Assembly: GCA_019694735.1 (NCBI GenBank)
Contig: JAIBBJ010000214.1
Coordinates: 1 to 43,173 of the forward strand
Origin: Gemmatimonadaceae bacterium
GTDB lineage: Bacteria; Gemmatimonadota; Gemmatimonadetes; Gemmatimonadales; Gemmatimonadaceae
Direction: 5' to 3'
Length of the DNA stretch: 43,173 nucleotides
The notes beneath the pieces are model-generated. The model worked only from the letters and a program-made list of their open reading frames with translations. It did not search any database and had not been told where the DNA came from. This document shows, one piece after another, positions 1 through 8,692 of the stretch (within the stretch, counting starts at the first letter, position 1; each line of letters begins with the position of its first letter). Position numbers and translations under genes: made by a program.

Positions 1-309
1 GGCGGCGTCCGGCGCGACGATCGCGGCGAAGACCGCGGCCAGCTGCACCGAGGCCTTCGGGACGAGGTAGAAGCTGTGCATCGTCACCGAGAGGAGCTTC
101 TCGGGCTTGAGGCCGGTCTCCTCGAACAGCTCGCGGCGGGCGGCCGCGGGGAGCGACTCCCCCGGCTCGACCTTCCCGTGCACCATCTCCCACGCCCCGG
201 GGCACCGGGTGTCCGCGGCGCGCTCGAGGACGAGGGTGAGCCACCCCTTCGCGGCGGGACGCAGCACGACCACGTCCACGACGCCGACCTCGACCGGGAC
301 GGCGCTCAC
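1..309 (-). CDS. Nudix hydrolase, C-terminus cut by window edge
   Basis: The visible 103 codons contain a textbook Nudix box at about residues 45-67: G-x5-E-x7-REL-x-EE-x-GL (GKVEPGE, then RRELFEETGL). These residues bind the metal and catalyse hydrolysis of nucleoside diphosphates linked to another group. The N-terminal strand pattern (VEVGVVDVVVL) is the usual start of the Nudix fold. The exact substrate cannot be told. The GTG start at 309 overlaps the TGA of the upstream ATPase gene by four bases (GTGA), so the two are probably translated together. The reading frame is open to base 1, so the 3' end lies outside the window. Confidence 0.85.
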   Translation of the reverse strand, partial: MSAVPVEVGVVDVVVLRPAAKGWLTLVLERAADTRCPGAWEMVHGKVEPGESLPAAARRELFEETGLKPEKLLSVTMHSFYLVPKASVQLAAVFAAIVAPDAA

Positions 310-2606
310 GGCGCGAGCTTCGCCTTGCGGTCGAGCAGCGAGTGGATGCGCGCCGAGAGCGCGCGGGCCCGGAACGGCTTCGTGAGGTAGTCGCTGGCGC
401 CGTACTCGAAGACGCGGACCTCGCTGTCCTCGTCGCCCTTGGCGGTGAGCACGATCACCGGCAGCTTCTGGGTCGCCGGGCGGGCCCGCAGGTGGCTCAG
501 CACGCCGTAGCCGTCGAGGCGCGGCAGGTTGAGGTCGAGCACCACGAGGTCCGGTGCGAGCCGGTCGATCTCGTCGAGCGCCACGACGCCGTCCGCGGCC
601 TCGTGCACCTGGAACCCCTCGCGCTCGAGGAGGTCCTTCATCACGCGGCGCAGCGACTCCTCGTCCTCGACGAGGAGGACGCGGCGGGCGGCGGCCTTCT
701 TCGGTGCCTTCGACGGATCCTCGACGAGCTCGAACGAGTCGGCGCTGAAGGTCGGGGGCACCGAGTGCCGCGTCCCGCGGCGGGACGACGGCGCGGTGAT
801 CGGCCCCGAGCCCGGCTCCTCCTCGACCGCCGGCGCGGAGGCCCGCGACGGCCGCACGGTCGGCACCTCGCCCGTCGGGACGCGGGGCATCGCGGCGGAG
901 GACGTGCGCGGCGTCTCGGACGGCGCCTCGAGCACGCGCAACAGTTCCTCGATCGTCGTCTCGCCCTGCCGCACGTGCTGCACGCCCGACTCCCACAGGG
1001 AGCGCATCCCGGTCTCGCGCGCGGCGTCGTTGAGGCGGTCCACGCTCTCGTTCGCGGCGATCCGGCGCTCCACCTCCTCGTTGCTCCGGAGGACCTCCTC
1101 CACCGCGAGCCGGCCGCGGTACCCGGTATTGGAGCACTCCGCGCACCCGACGGCGCGATAGAGCGACCCGCCCTCGGGGAACCACTTCTTGAGCCGGTCG
1201 GGCACCTGGCCGACCATCAGCTCGCGGCAGTGGGGGCAGATGCGGCGCAGGAGGCGCTGGGCGACGACGCCCTTGAGTGCGGCAGCGATCTTGTAGCTCT
1301 CGACGCCGATGTCCACGAGCCGGGTCACGGCCGAGGCCGCGTCGTTCGTGTGCAGCGTGGACAGCACCAGGTGGCCGGTGAGCGACGCCTGGATCGCGAT
1401 CGACGCCGTCTCCTTGTCGCGGATCTCGCCGACGAGGATGACGTCGGGGTCCTGGCGGAGGATCGAGCGCAGCGCCGACGCGAAGGTCAGCCCCGCCTTC
1501 TCGTTGACCTGGACCTGCACGATCCCCTGGAGCCGGTACTCGACCGGGTCCTCGACCGTGACGATGTTCACGCCGCGGCCCTGCATCTGGCGCAGCATCG
1601 AGTACAGCGTCGTCGTCTTGCCCGAGCCGGTCGGACCGGTCACGAGGACCACGCCCTCGCGGGCCTGCAGCAGCTCGTTGATGCCGTTCAGCTCGTCGGG
1701 CAGCAGGCCGAGCGAGTCGAGCGCGAGGATCGTGGAGCGCTGGTCGAGGATGCGGATGACGACCTTCTCGCCCTGCGACGCGGGGAGCGTCGACACGCGC
1801 AGGTCCACGCGGTTGCCGCTCACCGCCACGCGCGCCCGGCCGTCCTGCGGCCGGAGGCGGTCGGCGATGTCGAGCTGCGCCATGATCTTGATGCGCGACA
1901 CGAGCGGGATGCCCGCCGGCTTGGGCAGCACCATCTCCTGCCGCAGCACGCCGTCGATGCGGTAGCGCACCGCGACGCCCGACTCCTCCGGCTCGAGGTG
2001 GATGTCCGACGCCCGCGCCTGGATGCCGCGGGCGAGGATGCTGTCCACCAGCGCGATGACCGGCCGCGCGTTGCCCTGCGCGGCGCTGAGGTTCAGGTCC
2101 TCGGTGTCCTGTGTCTCGGTGATGTTCTCGACGTCGTACGTGCCCTGGACGTTCTCGAGGATCTTCTCGAACACGTTCTCGGGGCGGTACACCTCGTCGA
2201 TGCGGTCCGCGATCCGCCTGGGCCCGGCGATCTGCATCCGGACGGTGCGGCCGAGCGCGAAGGCGAGCGTGCGCTCGCAGTCGAGGTCCAGCGGGTCCGA
2301 CGTCGCGACGTCGAGCGCCGTGTCCGAGATCGAGAGCGGCAGGATGCGGTACTTCCGGGCGAGCGCCTCGGGGACCAGCTCCTTCGCCTGCTGGCTCACG
2401 TTGGCGAGGTCGGCCACGCGCATCCGGAAGCGCTTCCCCACCTGCTCGGCCAAGGCCTCGTCCGAGACCCAGCCGCGCTTCACGACCTCATCCCACAGGC
2501 TCTCGACCGGCTGCGCGCGCAGCTGCTCCAGCTGTTCGGGGCTCAGGAGCCCCTCCAGCGTGGCGTGCAGCCACTCGTCCCGCGCCGGCTTCGCAGAGCT
2601 TCCCAT
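306..2606 (-). CDS. GspE/PilB-family assembly ATPase with C-terminal response-regulator receiver domain
   Basis: A 766-residue hexameric secretion ATPase that would power type IV pilus extension or type II secretion from the cytoplasmic side of the inner membrane. Domains in order are a GspE N-terminal domain (about 30-140), then the ATPase core with Walker A GPTGSGKT (324-331), an Asp box (VEDPVEY, 351-357), a Walker B segment (DPDVILVGEIRD, 386-397) and a His box (TLHTND, 417-422). A zinc motif follows (CPHC 457-460, CAEC 488-491). After a Pro/Ser/Thr-rich linker (about 560-640) comes a full CheY-like receiver with acidic pair E647/D648, phospho-acceptor D691, T721 and K743. Most PilB/GspE proteins end soon after the zinc region, so the receiver is an addition. 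ATG at 2606 follows an AAGGA ribosome site. PilB and GspE cannot be separated by sequence alone here. Confidence 0.93.
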   Translation of the reverse strand: MGSSAKPARDEWLHATLEGLLSPEQLEQLRAQPVESLWDEVVKRGWVSDEALAEQVGKRFRMRVADLANVSQQAKELVPEALARKYRILPLSISDTALDVATSDPLDLDCERTLAFALGRTVRMQIAGPRRIADRIDEVYRPENVFEKILENVQGTYDVENITETQDTEDLNLSAAQGNARPVIALVDSILARGIQARASDIHLEPEESGVAVRYRIDGVLRQEMVLPKPAGIPLVSRIKIMAQLDIADRLRPQDGRARVAVSGNRVDLRVSTLPASQGEKVVIRILDQRSTILALDSLGLLPDELNGINELLQAREGVVLVTGPTGSGKTTTLYSMLRQMQGRGVNIVTVEDPVEYRLQGIVQVQVNEKAGLTFASALRSILRQDPDVILVGEIRDKETASIAIQASLTGHLVLSTLHTNDAASAVTRLVDIGVESYKIAAALKGVVAQRLLRRICPHCRELMVGQVPDRLKKWFPEGGSLYRAVGCAECSNTGYRGRLAVEEVLRSNEEVERRIAANESVDRLNDAARETGMRSLWESGVQHVRQGETTIEELLRVLEAPSETPRTSSAAMPRVPTGEVPTVRPSRASAPAVEEEPGSGPITAPSSRRGTRHSVPPTFSADSFELVEDPSKAPKKAAARRVLLVEDEESLRRVMKDLLEREGFQVHEAADGVVALDEIDRLAPDLVVLDLNLPRLDGYGVLSHLRARPATQKLPVIVLTAKGDEDSEVRVFEYGASDYLTKPFRARALSARIHSLLDRKAKLAP

Positions 2607-2644
2607 TCCTTGGCCTCGTGCAGGTTCTCAGCGGGTCCGTCCGC

Positions 2645-2660
2645 CCCGTAAACCTACGGG
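2645..2660. repeat. 16-bp palindrome CCCGTA-N4-TACGGG
   Basis: CCCGTA AACC TACGGG is a perfect inverted repeat in the 106-base gap between the beta-barrel gene (stop at 2713) and the ATPase gene (start 2606). It could be an operator or promoter element for the ATPase gene, or a small transcription-end hairpin for the barrel gene. A close copy of the same palindrome is at 27491-27506. No T-run follows it. Confidence 0.45.
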
Positions 2661-2712
2661 ACGTCCGGACAGCGGTCCACGACCTCGGGCTACGACCGAA
2701 CAGGTCCCGGCG

Positions 2713-4773
2713 TCACAGCACCTTCCAGAACTCCCGCGCGACGTCGACGGAGAGGAGCCAGCCCCCCCCGCGCACGGGGCGCGCGACGTCCAGCCGGAAG
2801 AGGTCGAAGAGGCCGAGCACCCCGAGGCCGACGGCCGGCCGGCTGCGCCACGCGCCGTCCGTCCCGCGCACCAGCGCGGCGTGGGCGTACGGGGCCACGA
2901 CGAGTGAGGACGGCACGCGGCCGAACCGGCCCAGCTCCAGCGGCAGGAACGGCACGCGACGCTGCCACTCGAGCCGCTGGGCGATCGCGACGCGACCCCG
3001 CAGCGCGTGGAACGCGGTCCCCGGCGCGGTCACCGGGCCGCCGAGCACCGGGAGGGCCTGCACCGGGACCGCCCCGCCGCCGACGGCCGCCGCGAACGTC
3101 CGGAGGGCGAATCGCCCCCCGCCGCCGGCGGCGAAGGACTCGACCTCCGCGGCCACCCGCAGGGCGTCCGTCGTGCGGCCACCCGCGTCCGGCCGCGCGC
3201 GGATCAGGCCCGCCTGCACCCATCCGGCGATCCCCCGCGCTGCGACCTGCGCCGACGGGGCGAGCGACCAACGGACCGCGAGGCGGTCCACCGTCGCTGC
3301 GTCGGCCGGGAGCAGGGGCTCATAGCGGCCGGAGGTCGGGACGCCCCGCAACGGCAGGGCGCGCTGCGCCTCTCGGGCGACTTCGGCGCTCCATCGCTGG
3401 CGCCCGACGGCGCCACGGACGATCCGCAGCGCGCCGCCGCGTACACCGTACGGGTCGGTCCAGTCGCTGCCGAACTCCTGGGCGGCGAGCGAGTTCCGCA
3501 ACCCGCTGACCTCCGCGACGTCGCCTGCGTCGGCGAAGTCGTCGCGGCCCTCGAAGGTGACCTGATGCCCGGCCGCCGCCTCCCACGTGAGGGTCCCGCG
3601 GCCCTTCCAGCGCGAATCGCCGAAGCCGTAGCGGCCGGCGATGGTCGTGCGGAATCCCCCGCCGAGCGACTGGGTCATCCCGGCGCCGAGCGCGAGCCCC
3701 TCCGCGCGGTCCACGCGGACGAGGTCGCTCACGGCGCGCGCCGCCGGTGCCGTGTTGCGCGCGCGGGCGAGCGCGCCGGCGCGGACCAGCGCGCGCGCCT
3801 CCTCCTGCACGCGGCGCACCTCGGCGGCATCGAGGGCGCGGACCTCCTCGGGGAGGGTCCGGAGCAGCTCCCCCTCGAACGGATACGCGCGCTGCTGGGC
3901 GCGCGGCACCTCGGCGATCTCCGGCCCGACGAAGGTGCGGGGCGCGAGCCCGCGGTTGGTCTCGACGCAGCACACCTCCCAGCGGCCGCGGATGATCCCG
4001 CGCGCCGGGAAGTCCATCCACGTGGCCGAGCGCCGGATCTCGATCTCCTGGCGCCGGGGGAGCCAGAAGCGGCCGTCCACCAGGCCGTTCTCCAGGATGA
4101 TCGAGACATCCTCCAGCTGGCGGTCCTTCAGCGCGGCACGCGTGAACGAGAGGGTCATCCGCACGACGGCGGCCGTCCCGCGCTCGATGAAGACCGCGCC
4201 CACGGCCGCCGCCTGCGTGTCGTCCTTCGGCCGCACGTTCACCTGCAGCACGTCCAGCGTGCGGTCCGGGGTACGGATCGTGAGCGAGTCCACGATGCGG
4301 AAGTCGTAGGCCTCGAATCCGGCGGCGGAGAGCGGGTGCGGCACGTCGCGCACCTCGTCGCCGTCCCCCAGCCGGATGATCGCCGGGAAGTCGTTCTGGA
4401 CGATGCCGAGGTGGTCGCGGTGGTAGTTGATGTCGGTGGGGAGGAGCAGCGTGTCGCGCCGGCCGACGATGCGTTGCTTGCTCCGGTCGGGCGCGCCCCA
4501 ATAGACTTCGAGCATCAGCTCGTCGGACTTGATGACGACGGGCGGCAGCGGGAAGCCGTCGCCGAGCTGGGCGAGGAAGGTGACGTAGCCGTGGGCGCGG
4601 GCCGTGTAGTCGGTGAGCCCGGTGTCGGCGAGCTGCGCGGCGCGGCGGGCGGTGGCGGCGATCACGAGGGCGCGCGTGCGCTCGTCGTTCCACCCGTCCT
4701 GCGCCGCGAGGGCGTGGGTGGCGGGACCCATCACGAGCAGAGCCGCCGCAGCGAGGGCGCGCAGGGAACGCAT
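2713..4773 (-). CDS. Secreted outer-membrane beta-barrel protein, DUF5686-like (tentative)
   Basis: A 686-residue protein beginning with a clear Sec signal peptide (MRSLRALAAAALLVMGPATHALAAQ). The first 300 or so mature residues look like a periplasmic beta domain, including the stretch NGLVDGRFWLPRRQEIEIRR, which resembles DUF5686-type proteins. The C-terminal half is a run of alternating hydrophobic strands with Gly/aromatic turns, as in outer-membrane barrels, and the protein ends in FWKVL. A two-cysteine motif (VCCVE) lies mid-protein. No substrate or partner can be read from the sequence. The start at 4773 is chosen because the signal peptide begins there and a promoter-like element lies directly upstream; the longer upstream frame antisense to trpE is not coding. 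Function unknown. Confidence 0.8.
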   Translation of the reverse strand: MRSLRALAAAALLVMGPATHALAAQDGWNDERTRALVIAATARRAAQLADTGLTDYTARAHGYVTFLAQLGDGFPLPPVVIKSDELMLEVYWGAPDRSKQRIVGRRDTLLLPTDINYHRDHLGIVQNDFPAIIRLGDGDEVRDVPHPLSAAGFEAYDFRIVDSLTIRTPDRTLDVLQVNVRPKDDTQAAAVGAVFIERGTAAVVRMTLSFTRAALKDRQLEDVSIILENGLVDGRFWLPRRQEIEIRRSATWMDFPARGIIRGRWEVCCVETNRGLAPRTFVGPEIAEVPRAQQRAYPFEGELLRTLPEEVRALDAAEVRRVQEEARALVRAGALARARNTAPAARAVSDLVRVDRAEGLALGAGMTQSLGGGFRTTIAGRYGFGDSRWKGRGTLTWEAAAGHQVTFEGRDDFADAGDVAEVSGLRNSLAAQEFGSDWTDPYGVRGGALRIVRGAVGRQRWSAEVAREAQRALPLRGVPTSGRYEPLLPADAATVDRLAVRWSLAPSAQVAARGIAGWVQAGLIRARPDAGGRTTDALRVAAEVESFAAGGGGRFALRTFAAAVGGGAVPVQALPVLGGPVTAPGTAFHALRGRVAIAQRLEWQRRVPFLPLELGRFGRVPSSLVVAPYAHAALVRGTDGAWRSRPAVGLGVLGLFDLFRLDVARPVRGGGWLLSVDVAREFWKVL

Positions 4774-4779
4774 GAGGGG

Positions 4780-4808
4780 AATTTCCACGCCCGCCCGTCG
4801 GGTCACAA
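4780..4808 (-). promoter_or_regulatory. Predicted promoter of the beta-barrel gene
   Basis: On the minus strand TTGTGA (4808-4803), 17 bases, then GAAATT (4785-4780), followed six bases later by the ATG at 4773. This spacing implies a transcript with almost no leader. The -10 matches the hexamer seen before several other genes in the window. Confidence 0.5.
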
Positions 4809-4821
4809 CCGGCAGACCGCG

Positions 4822-6333
4822 ATGAGGTACGAGGCGTTCCGCGCGCGGTGCGTGCCGGGCCATCTCGTGCCGGTGTGGCGCGACCACCTGCTCGACGCCG
4901 ACACGGCGGTGGGCGCGTTCCACCGGCTGCGGCAGCCGCCGTTCGCCTTCCTGCTCGAGTCGGCCCCTGCCGGGAGCGAGACCTGGGCGCGGTACACCTT
5001 CCTGGGCACCGCGCCGCGCGCCGCCTGGCGCCTCACCGACGGCGTGGTGGAGGACTGGTCGGCGGCCGCAGGGTGGCACGGGGCGCGCACGCCCGACGAC
5101 CCGTTCGCGGACCTGCGCGCGCGGCTCGTGGCGCACCCGCCGGTCCCGGCACCCGAGCTGGGGGCGTTCTGGGGGGGCGCGGTCGGCTACTTCGCGTACG
5201 ACGTCGTCCGGCACATCGAGCGGATCGGTGCGCCCCCGCCCCGCGGCGTCGCGGCGCCGGACGCGCTGTTCCTGATCACGGGGTGCGTGGTCATCATCGA
5301 CAACCTGCGCGCGCAGGCACGCGTGGTCGCGCCGGTGGTCGCCCCCGACCCGGCCGATGAGCCGGCGTGCCGCGCCGCCTGGGAGCGGGCGCAGCGCGAG
5401 ATCGATGCGACGCTCGCGCAACTGCGCGGCGGCCCCGCCCTGCCGCCGCTCGAGCTCGACCCGGACGCGCCGCCCGCGACGGGCACCTCCACGTACGACC
5501 GCGAGCGGTTCCTCGCCGACGTCGGCCGGATCAAGGCGCATATCCTCGCCGGCGACGTCTTCCAGGCGCTCCTCGCGCGGCGGATCCGCGTGCCGCACGA
5601 CTTCAGCGGCACCGCGCTCTACCGGGCGATCCGCGCGCTCAATCCGTCGCCGTACATGTACCACCTCGTGCTCGACGGCCTCGAGATCGTCGGCAGCTCG
5701 CCGGAGCTGCTGGTGCGCGTGGCCGACGGCCGGGTGGTGGTGCGGCCGATCGCCGGGACGCGCCCGCGCGGCCGCACGCCCGAGGAGGATGCCGCGCGCG
5801 CGGCGGAACTGCTGGCGGACGAGAAGGAGCGGGCGGAGCACGTGATGCTCGTGGACCTCGGCCGGAACGACGTGGGCCGGGTCGCCCGCTACGGCACGGT
5901 ACGCGTGACCGACTTGATGACCGTCGAGCGGTACTCGCACGTGCACCACATCGTCTCGCAGGTCGAGGGGGAGCTGCGCGATGATGGGTCCGCCCTGGGG
6001 ACCTTCCGCGCCGTCTTCCCGGCGGGAACGATGACCGGCGCCCCCAAGGTGCGGGCGATGCAGGTCATCGACGGCCTGGAGCCGGAGCGCCGCGGGCCGT
6101 ACGCCGGTGCGCTGGGGTACGTGGCCTGGGGGGACCAGCGGATGGATCTCGCGATCACGATCCGGACGGCGGTCCTCGCCGGCGGCGAGGCCTCGGTCCA
6201 GGCCGGCGCCGGCATCGTGGCGGACTCGGACCCGGCGGCCGAGTGGGCGGAGACGGAGAACAAGGCCCGGGCGATGCTGACGGCGATCGGGCGCGTGCGG
6301 GCGGCCGCCCGGGTGTCGCAGACTCCCGGCTAG
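4822..6333 (+). CDS. trpE: Anthranilate synthase component I
   Basis: 503 residues, the usual size for TrpE, which makes anthranilate from chorismate in tryptophan synthesis using ammonia from TrpG. The N-terminal LLES motif (44-47) is the tryptophan feedback site typical of TrpE rather than PabB. The chorismate-binding domain shows SSPELLVR, RPIAGTRPRG, the DLGRND block, FPAGTMTGAPKVRAMQ and the terminal AGAGIVADSDP/ETENKA blocks. ATG at 4822 is chosen because the family N-terminus begins there (MRYEAFRARC); the longer open frame upstream lies opposite the barrel gene. It diverges from that gene across 48 bases. No trpG lies beside it, so the glutaminase partner must be elsewhere. PabB is the main alternative, made less likely by the LLES motif. 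Confidence 0.9.
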   Translation: MRYEAFRARCVPGHLVPVWRDHLLDADTAVGAFHRLRQPPFAFLLESAPAGSETWARYTFLGTAPRAAWRLTDGVVEDWSAAAGWHGARTPDDPFADLRARLVAHPPVPAPELGAFWGGAVGYFAYDVVRHIERIGAPPPRGVAAPDALFLITGCVVIIDNLRAQARVVAPVVAPDPADEPACRAAWERAQREIDATLAQLRGGPALPPLELDPDAPPATGTSTYDRERFLADVGRIKAHILAGDVFQALLARRIRVPHDFSGTALYRAIRALNPSPYMYHLVLDGLEIVGSSPELLVRVADGRVVVRPIAGTRPRGRTPEEDAARAAELLADEKERAEHVMLVDLGRNDVGRVARYGTVRVTDLMTVERYSHVHHIVSQVEGELRDDGSALGTFRAVFPAGTMTGAPKVRAMQVIDGLEPERRGPYAGALGYVAWGDQRMDLAITIRTAVLAGGEASVQAGAGIVADSDPAAEWAETENKARAMLTAIGRVRAAARVSQTPG

Positions 6334-6338
6334 CCGGG

Positions 6339-6344
6339 TAACTT
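6339..6344 (+). promoter_or_regulatory. -10-like hexamer TAACTT before the cyclase gene
   Basis: TAACTT lies six bases before the ATG at 6351 and just after the trpE stop codon. A perfect GC palindrome (CCCGGCTAGCCGGG, 6325-6338) abuts it and may end trpE transcription. No convincing -35 is visible. Confidence 0.4.
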
Positions 6345-6350
6345 CCTGTG

Positions 6351-7928
6351 ATGCACTACCGCCTCATCGGGGTCGGGAACACCTACACGTTCGAGCTCTC
6401 GGGGAGCGCCCCGCTGAGCGTGGGCCGCGCCGTCACCAACGACTGCGCGATCGTGGACCCGACCATCTCGCGCAAGCACGCGGACCTGAAGGTGACCCCC
6501 GGGGGCGTGGAGGTCATCGACGCCGGGTCCAGCAACGGGACGTACGTCAACGGCGTGCAGATCGAGCGCTCGCTGATGGTCGCGGGCGACGAGGTGACCT
6601 TCGGCAAGGTCGTGTTCAAGCTCGAGCAGGTGCAGCCGGCCCGGCCGGCGGCCCCGCCTGCCCCGGCCGGCAAGCCCGGCGGCGCCACCATCGTCCGCCA
6701 GATCCCGAAGACGGGCGAGGCCCTCGCGATGGGGCACGCGGCCGGCAAGATCGGCGACTCGCTCCCCGGCGCCGATGCCACCGAGCGCGACCGGCGCCGG
6801 CTCGCGATGCTGCTCGAGGTCTCGAAGGGCCTCACCCGCTCGGCCGACATCGAGGCGCTGCTGCAGAAGATCGCCGAGTACGCCTTCCAGGTGCTCGAGG
6901 CGGACCGCGTCGCGATCCAGCTGACCGACGACTTCGGCCTGCTGCACCCGAAGATCTCGCGCGACCGGCGCGGCGAGCGCGCGTCGAGCGACATCCCGCA
7001 GTCGATCGCGCGGATGGCGGTGGACGACAAGGTCGCCGTGCTCTCCGACGACGCCGCCGACGACCAGCGGTTCCAGGGCCAGTCGGTCGTGCTGCAGAAG
7101 GTGAAGTCCGCGATGTGCGTGCCGCTCATCGGCAGCGAGAACCGCGTCCTCGGCGTGCTCTACGTGGACAACTTCTCGCTCAAGCGCTTCAACGAGAGCG
7201 ACCTCGACTTCCTGATCGCGTTCTCGGGCATCGCGGCGGTCGCGATCGAGAACGGCCAGCTGGCCGAGCGGATCCGGAAGGAGGCGCTGGCGCGGTCGAA
7301 CTTCGAGCGCTTCTTCACGCCGCACCTCGCGGCCCGCATCGCGTCGAGCCCCGACGCGGTGAAGCTCGGCGGCGACAAGCGGCGCGTGGCGGTGCTCTTC
7401 TCCGACATCCGCGGCTTCACCGCGCTCTCGGAGACGATGAACCCGGACACGATGGCGCGCCTGCTCACCGAGTACTTCACCGAGATGGTGGAGTGCGTGT
7501 TCCGGCACGGCGGCACGCTCGACAAGTTCATCGGGGACGCGGTGATGGCGCAGTGGGGCGCGCCGATCGGCGAGCCGGACGACTGCGACCGGGCGATGCA
7601 GGCGGCGCTCGACATGATGGAGGAGCTCGACCGCCTCAACGCGCGCTGGACGGCGGAGGCCCGTCCGACGCTGCAGATCGGCATCGGGCTCAACGTCGGC
7701 GACGTGTTCGCCGGCAACATCGGGTCGGACCGGCGCCTCGAGTACACGGTCATCGGCGACCCCGTGAACGTGTCGAGCCGGCTCTGCGGCGCCGCGGGCC
7801 CGGGCGAGATCCTGCTCTCCGAGACCTTCCGCAACGCGCTCGGCGCGCCACCGCCGCTCGTCCCGCTCCCGCCGATGGAACTGAAGGGGAAGAGCCAGGC
7901 GATGCCGGTCTTCCGCGTCCAGCGGTGA
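6351..7928 (+). CDS. FHA-GAF-class III adenylate cyclase
   Basis: A 525-residue soluble signalling enzyme expected to make cAMP from ATP. An FHA domain (about 1-92; SVGR, SRKH, SSNGTYVNG) would bind a phosphothreonine peptide. A proline/alanine linker and a GAF domain (about 150-305) follow, then a class III cyclase catalytic domain (about 343-500). Both metal aspartates are present (D352 in FSDIRGFT, D396 in IGDAVMA). The base-selecting pair is Lys/Asp (K392, D470), which favours ATP over GTP, and the transition-state residues N473 and R477 are in place, so the enzyme looks catalytically complete. ATG at 6351 is preferred to the adjoining GTG at 6348. Its stop overlaps the kinase gene by four bases, tying it to an LPS-type operon. 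Confidence 0.93.
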   Translation: MHYRLIGVGNTYTFELSGSAPLSVGRAVTNDCAIVDPTISRKHADLKVTPGGVEVIDAGSSNGTYVNGVQIERSLMVAGDEVTFGKVVFKLEQVQPARPAAPPAPAGKPGGATIVRQIPKTGEALAMGHAAGKIGDSLPGADATERDRRRLAMLLEVSKGLTRSADIEALLQKIAEYAFQVLEADRVAIQLTDDFGLLHPKISRDRRGERASSDIPQSIARMAVDDKVAVLSDDAADDQRFQGQSVVLQKVKSAMCVPLIGSENRVLGVLYVDNFSLKRFNESDLDFLIAFSGIAAVAIENGQLAERIRKEALARSNFERFFTPHLAARIASSPDAVKLGGDKRRVAVLFSDIRGFTALSETMNPDTMARLLTEYFTEMVECVFRHGGTLDKFIGDAVMAQWGAPIGEPDDCDRAMQAALDMMEELDRLNARWTAEARPTLQIGIGLNVGDVFAGNIGSDRRLEYTVIGDPVNVSSRLCGAAGPGEILLSETFRNALGAPPPLVPLPPMELKGKSQAMPVFRVQR

Positions 7929-8692
7929 CCCGCACGGCGGTCACCGCCCCCGCCGGGTACGAACGCTTCGAGGTCGGCAGTGCCGTGGTGGTCGCGCGCG
8001 TCGCGGCCGCCGCCGGCCTGCGCCGTGCGCTCGAGGGCGCGCCCTCCCTGCACGACTGGGCCGCGACGGTGCCGGGCGCCGAGGGCTTCCAGGGGCGCGC
8101 GACCGCGTGGGGCGTCCGGCTCCCCGGCACCGCGCTCGACGTCGTCATCCGCCACGCGCGGCGCGGCGGCCTCCTCGGCCGCGTGCGCGGCGACCGTTTC
8201 GTCTGGCCGGGGCGCGCGCCCTGGGAGCTCGAGACCGCACTCCGCCTGACCGACGCCGGGGTGCGCACGCCGGACGTCGTGGCGTACGTGCTCTACCCCG
8301 CCGGTCCGGCGCTCTGCCGCTGCGACGTCGCGACCCGGCGGCTCCCGCCCGGCGCCGAGTTCCCCGCGGCCTGGCGCGACGCCGACGCCGCCGCGCGCGA
8401 GGCGCACCTCGTCGCGGTCGGCACGCTGCTGCGGGACCTGCGCGCGGCGGGCGCCCGGCACGCCGACCTCAACGCGAAGAACCTCTACCTCGCCCGCGAG
8501 GGCGGCCGGTGGCAGGCCTGGGTGCTCGACGTGGACCGCGTGGTCTTCCGCGCGCCGAACGACGCGGAGGTCGGCGCGGAGAACCTCGCCCGCCTGGAGC
8601 GCTCGCTCCGGAAGCTCCGCGAGCGCGCCACGCTCCACCTCGACGACGCGGCGCTCGGACGCCTCGCCACGCTGGCCGCGGGGGACGCGTGA
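7925..8692 (+). CDS. Lipopolysaccharide (Kdo/WaaP-type) kinase
   Basis: 255 residues of the small bacterial protein-kinase-like fold that phosphorylates the LPS inner core. The catalytic loop is HADLNAKN (179-186), and DVD (202-204) stands where the DFG-type metal aspartate belongs, followed by DR. These match the KdkA/WaaP/InaA group. GTG at 7925 overlaps the cyclase TGA (GTGA). Its own TGA overlaps the GTG of the next gene, a heptosyltransferase, so the pair likely decorates the same inner-core sugar. Whether the substrate is Kdo or heptose cannot be decided. Confidence 0.82.
   Translation: MTRTAVTAPAGYERFEVGSAVVVARVAAAAGLRRALEGAPSLHDWAATVPGAEGFQGRATAWGVRLPGTALDVVIRHARRGGLLGRVRGDRFVWPGRAPWELETALRLTDAGVRTPDVVAYVLYPAGPALCRCDVATRRLPPGAEFPAAWRDADAAAREAHLVAVGTLLRDLRAAGARHADLNAKNLYLAREGGRWQAWVLDVDRVVFRAPNDAEVGAENLARLERSLRKLRERATLHLDDAALGRLATLAAGDA

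Noticed and set aside
342-2651. A 769-codon open frame on the plus strand opposite the secretion ATPase gene
   Set aside because: It mirrors the real gene in a GC-rich region. Its translation is Arg/Ala/His-rich with no motif, whereas the minus-strand product has complete ATPase and receiver motifs.
3007-4821. The 605-codon extension of the trpE frame upstream of ATG 4822
   Set aside because: It lies opposite the beta-barrel gene, has low-complexity charged composition, and adds nothing that belongs to the TrpE family.
4774-4821. A tryptophan attenuator or leaderless promoter directly before trpE
   Set aside because: The gap is only 48 bases. It holds no run of Trp codons, no paired hairpins, and no hexamer of the type seen before other starts.
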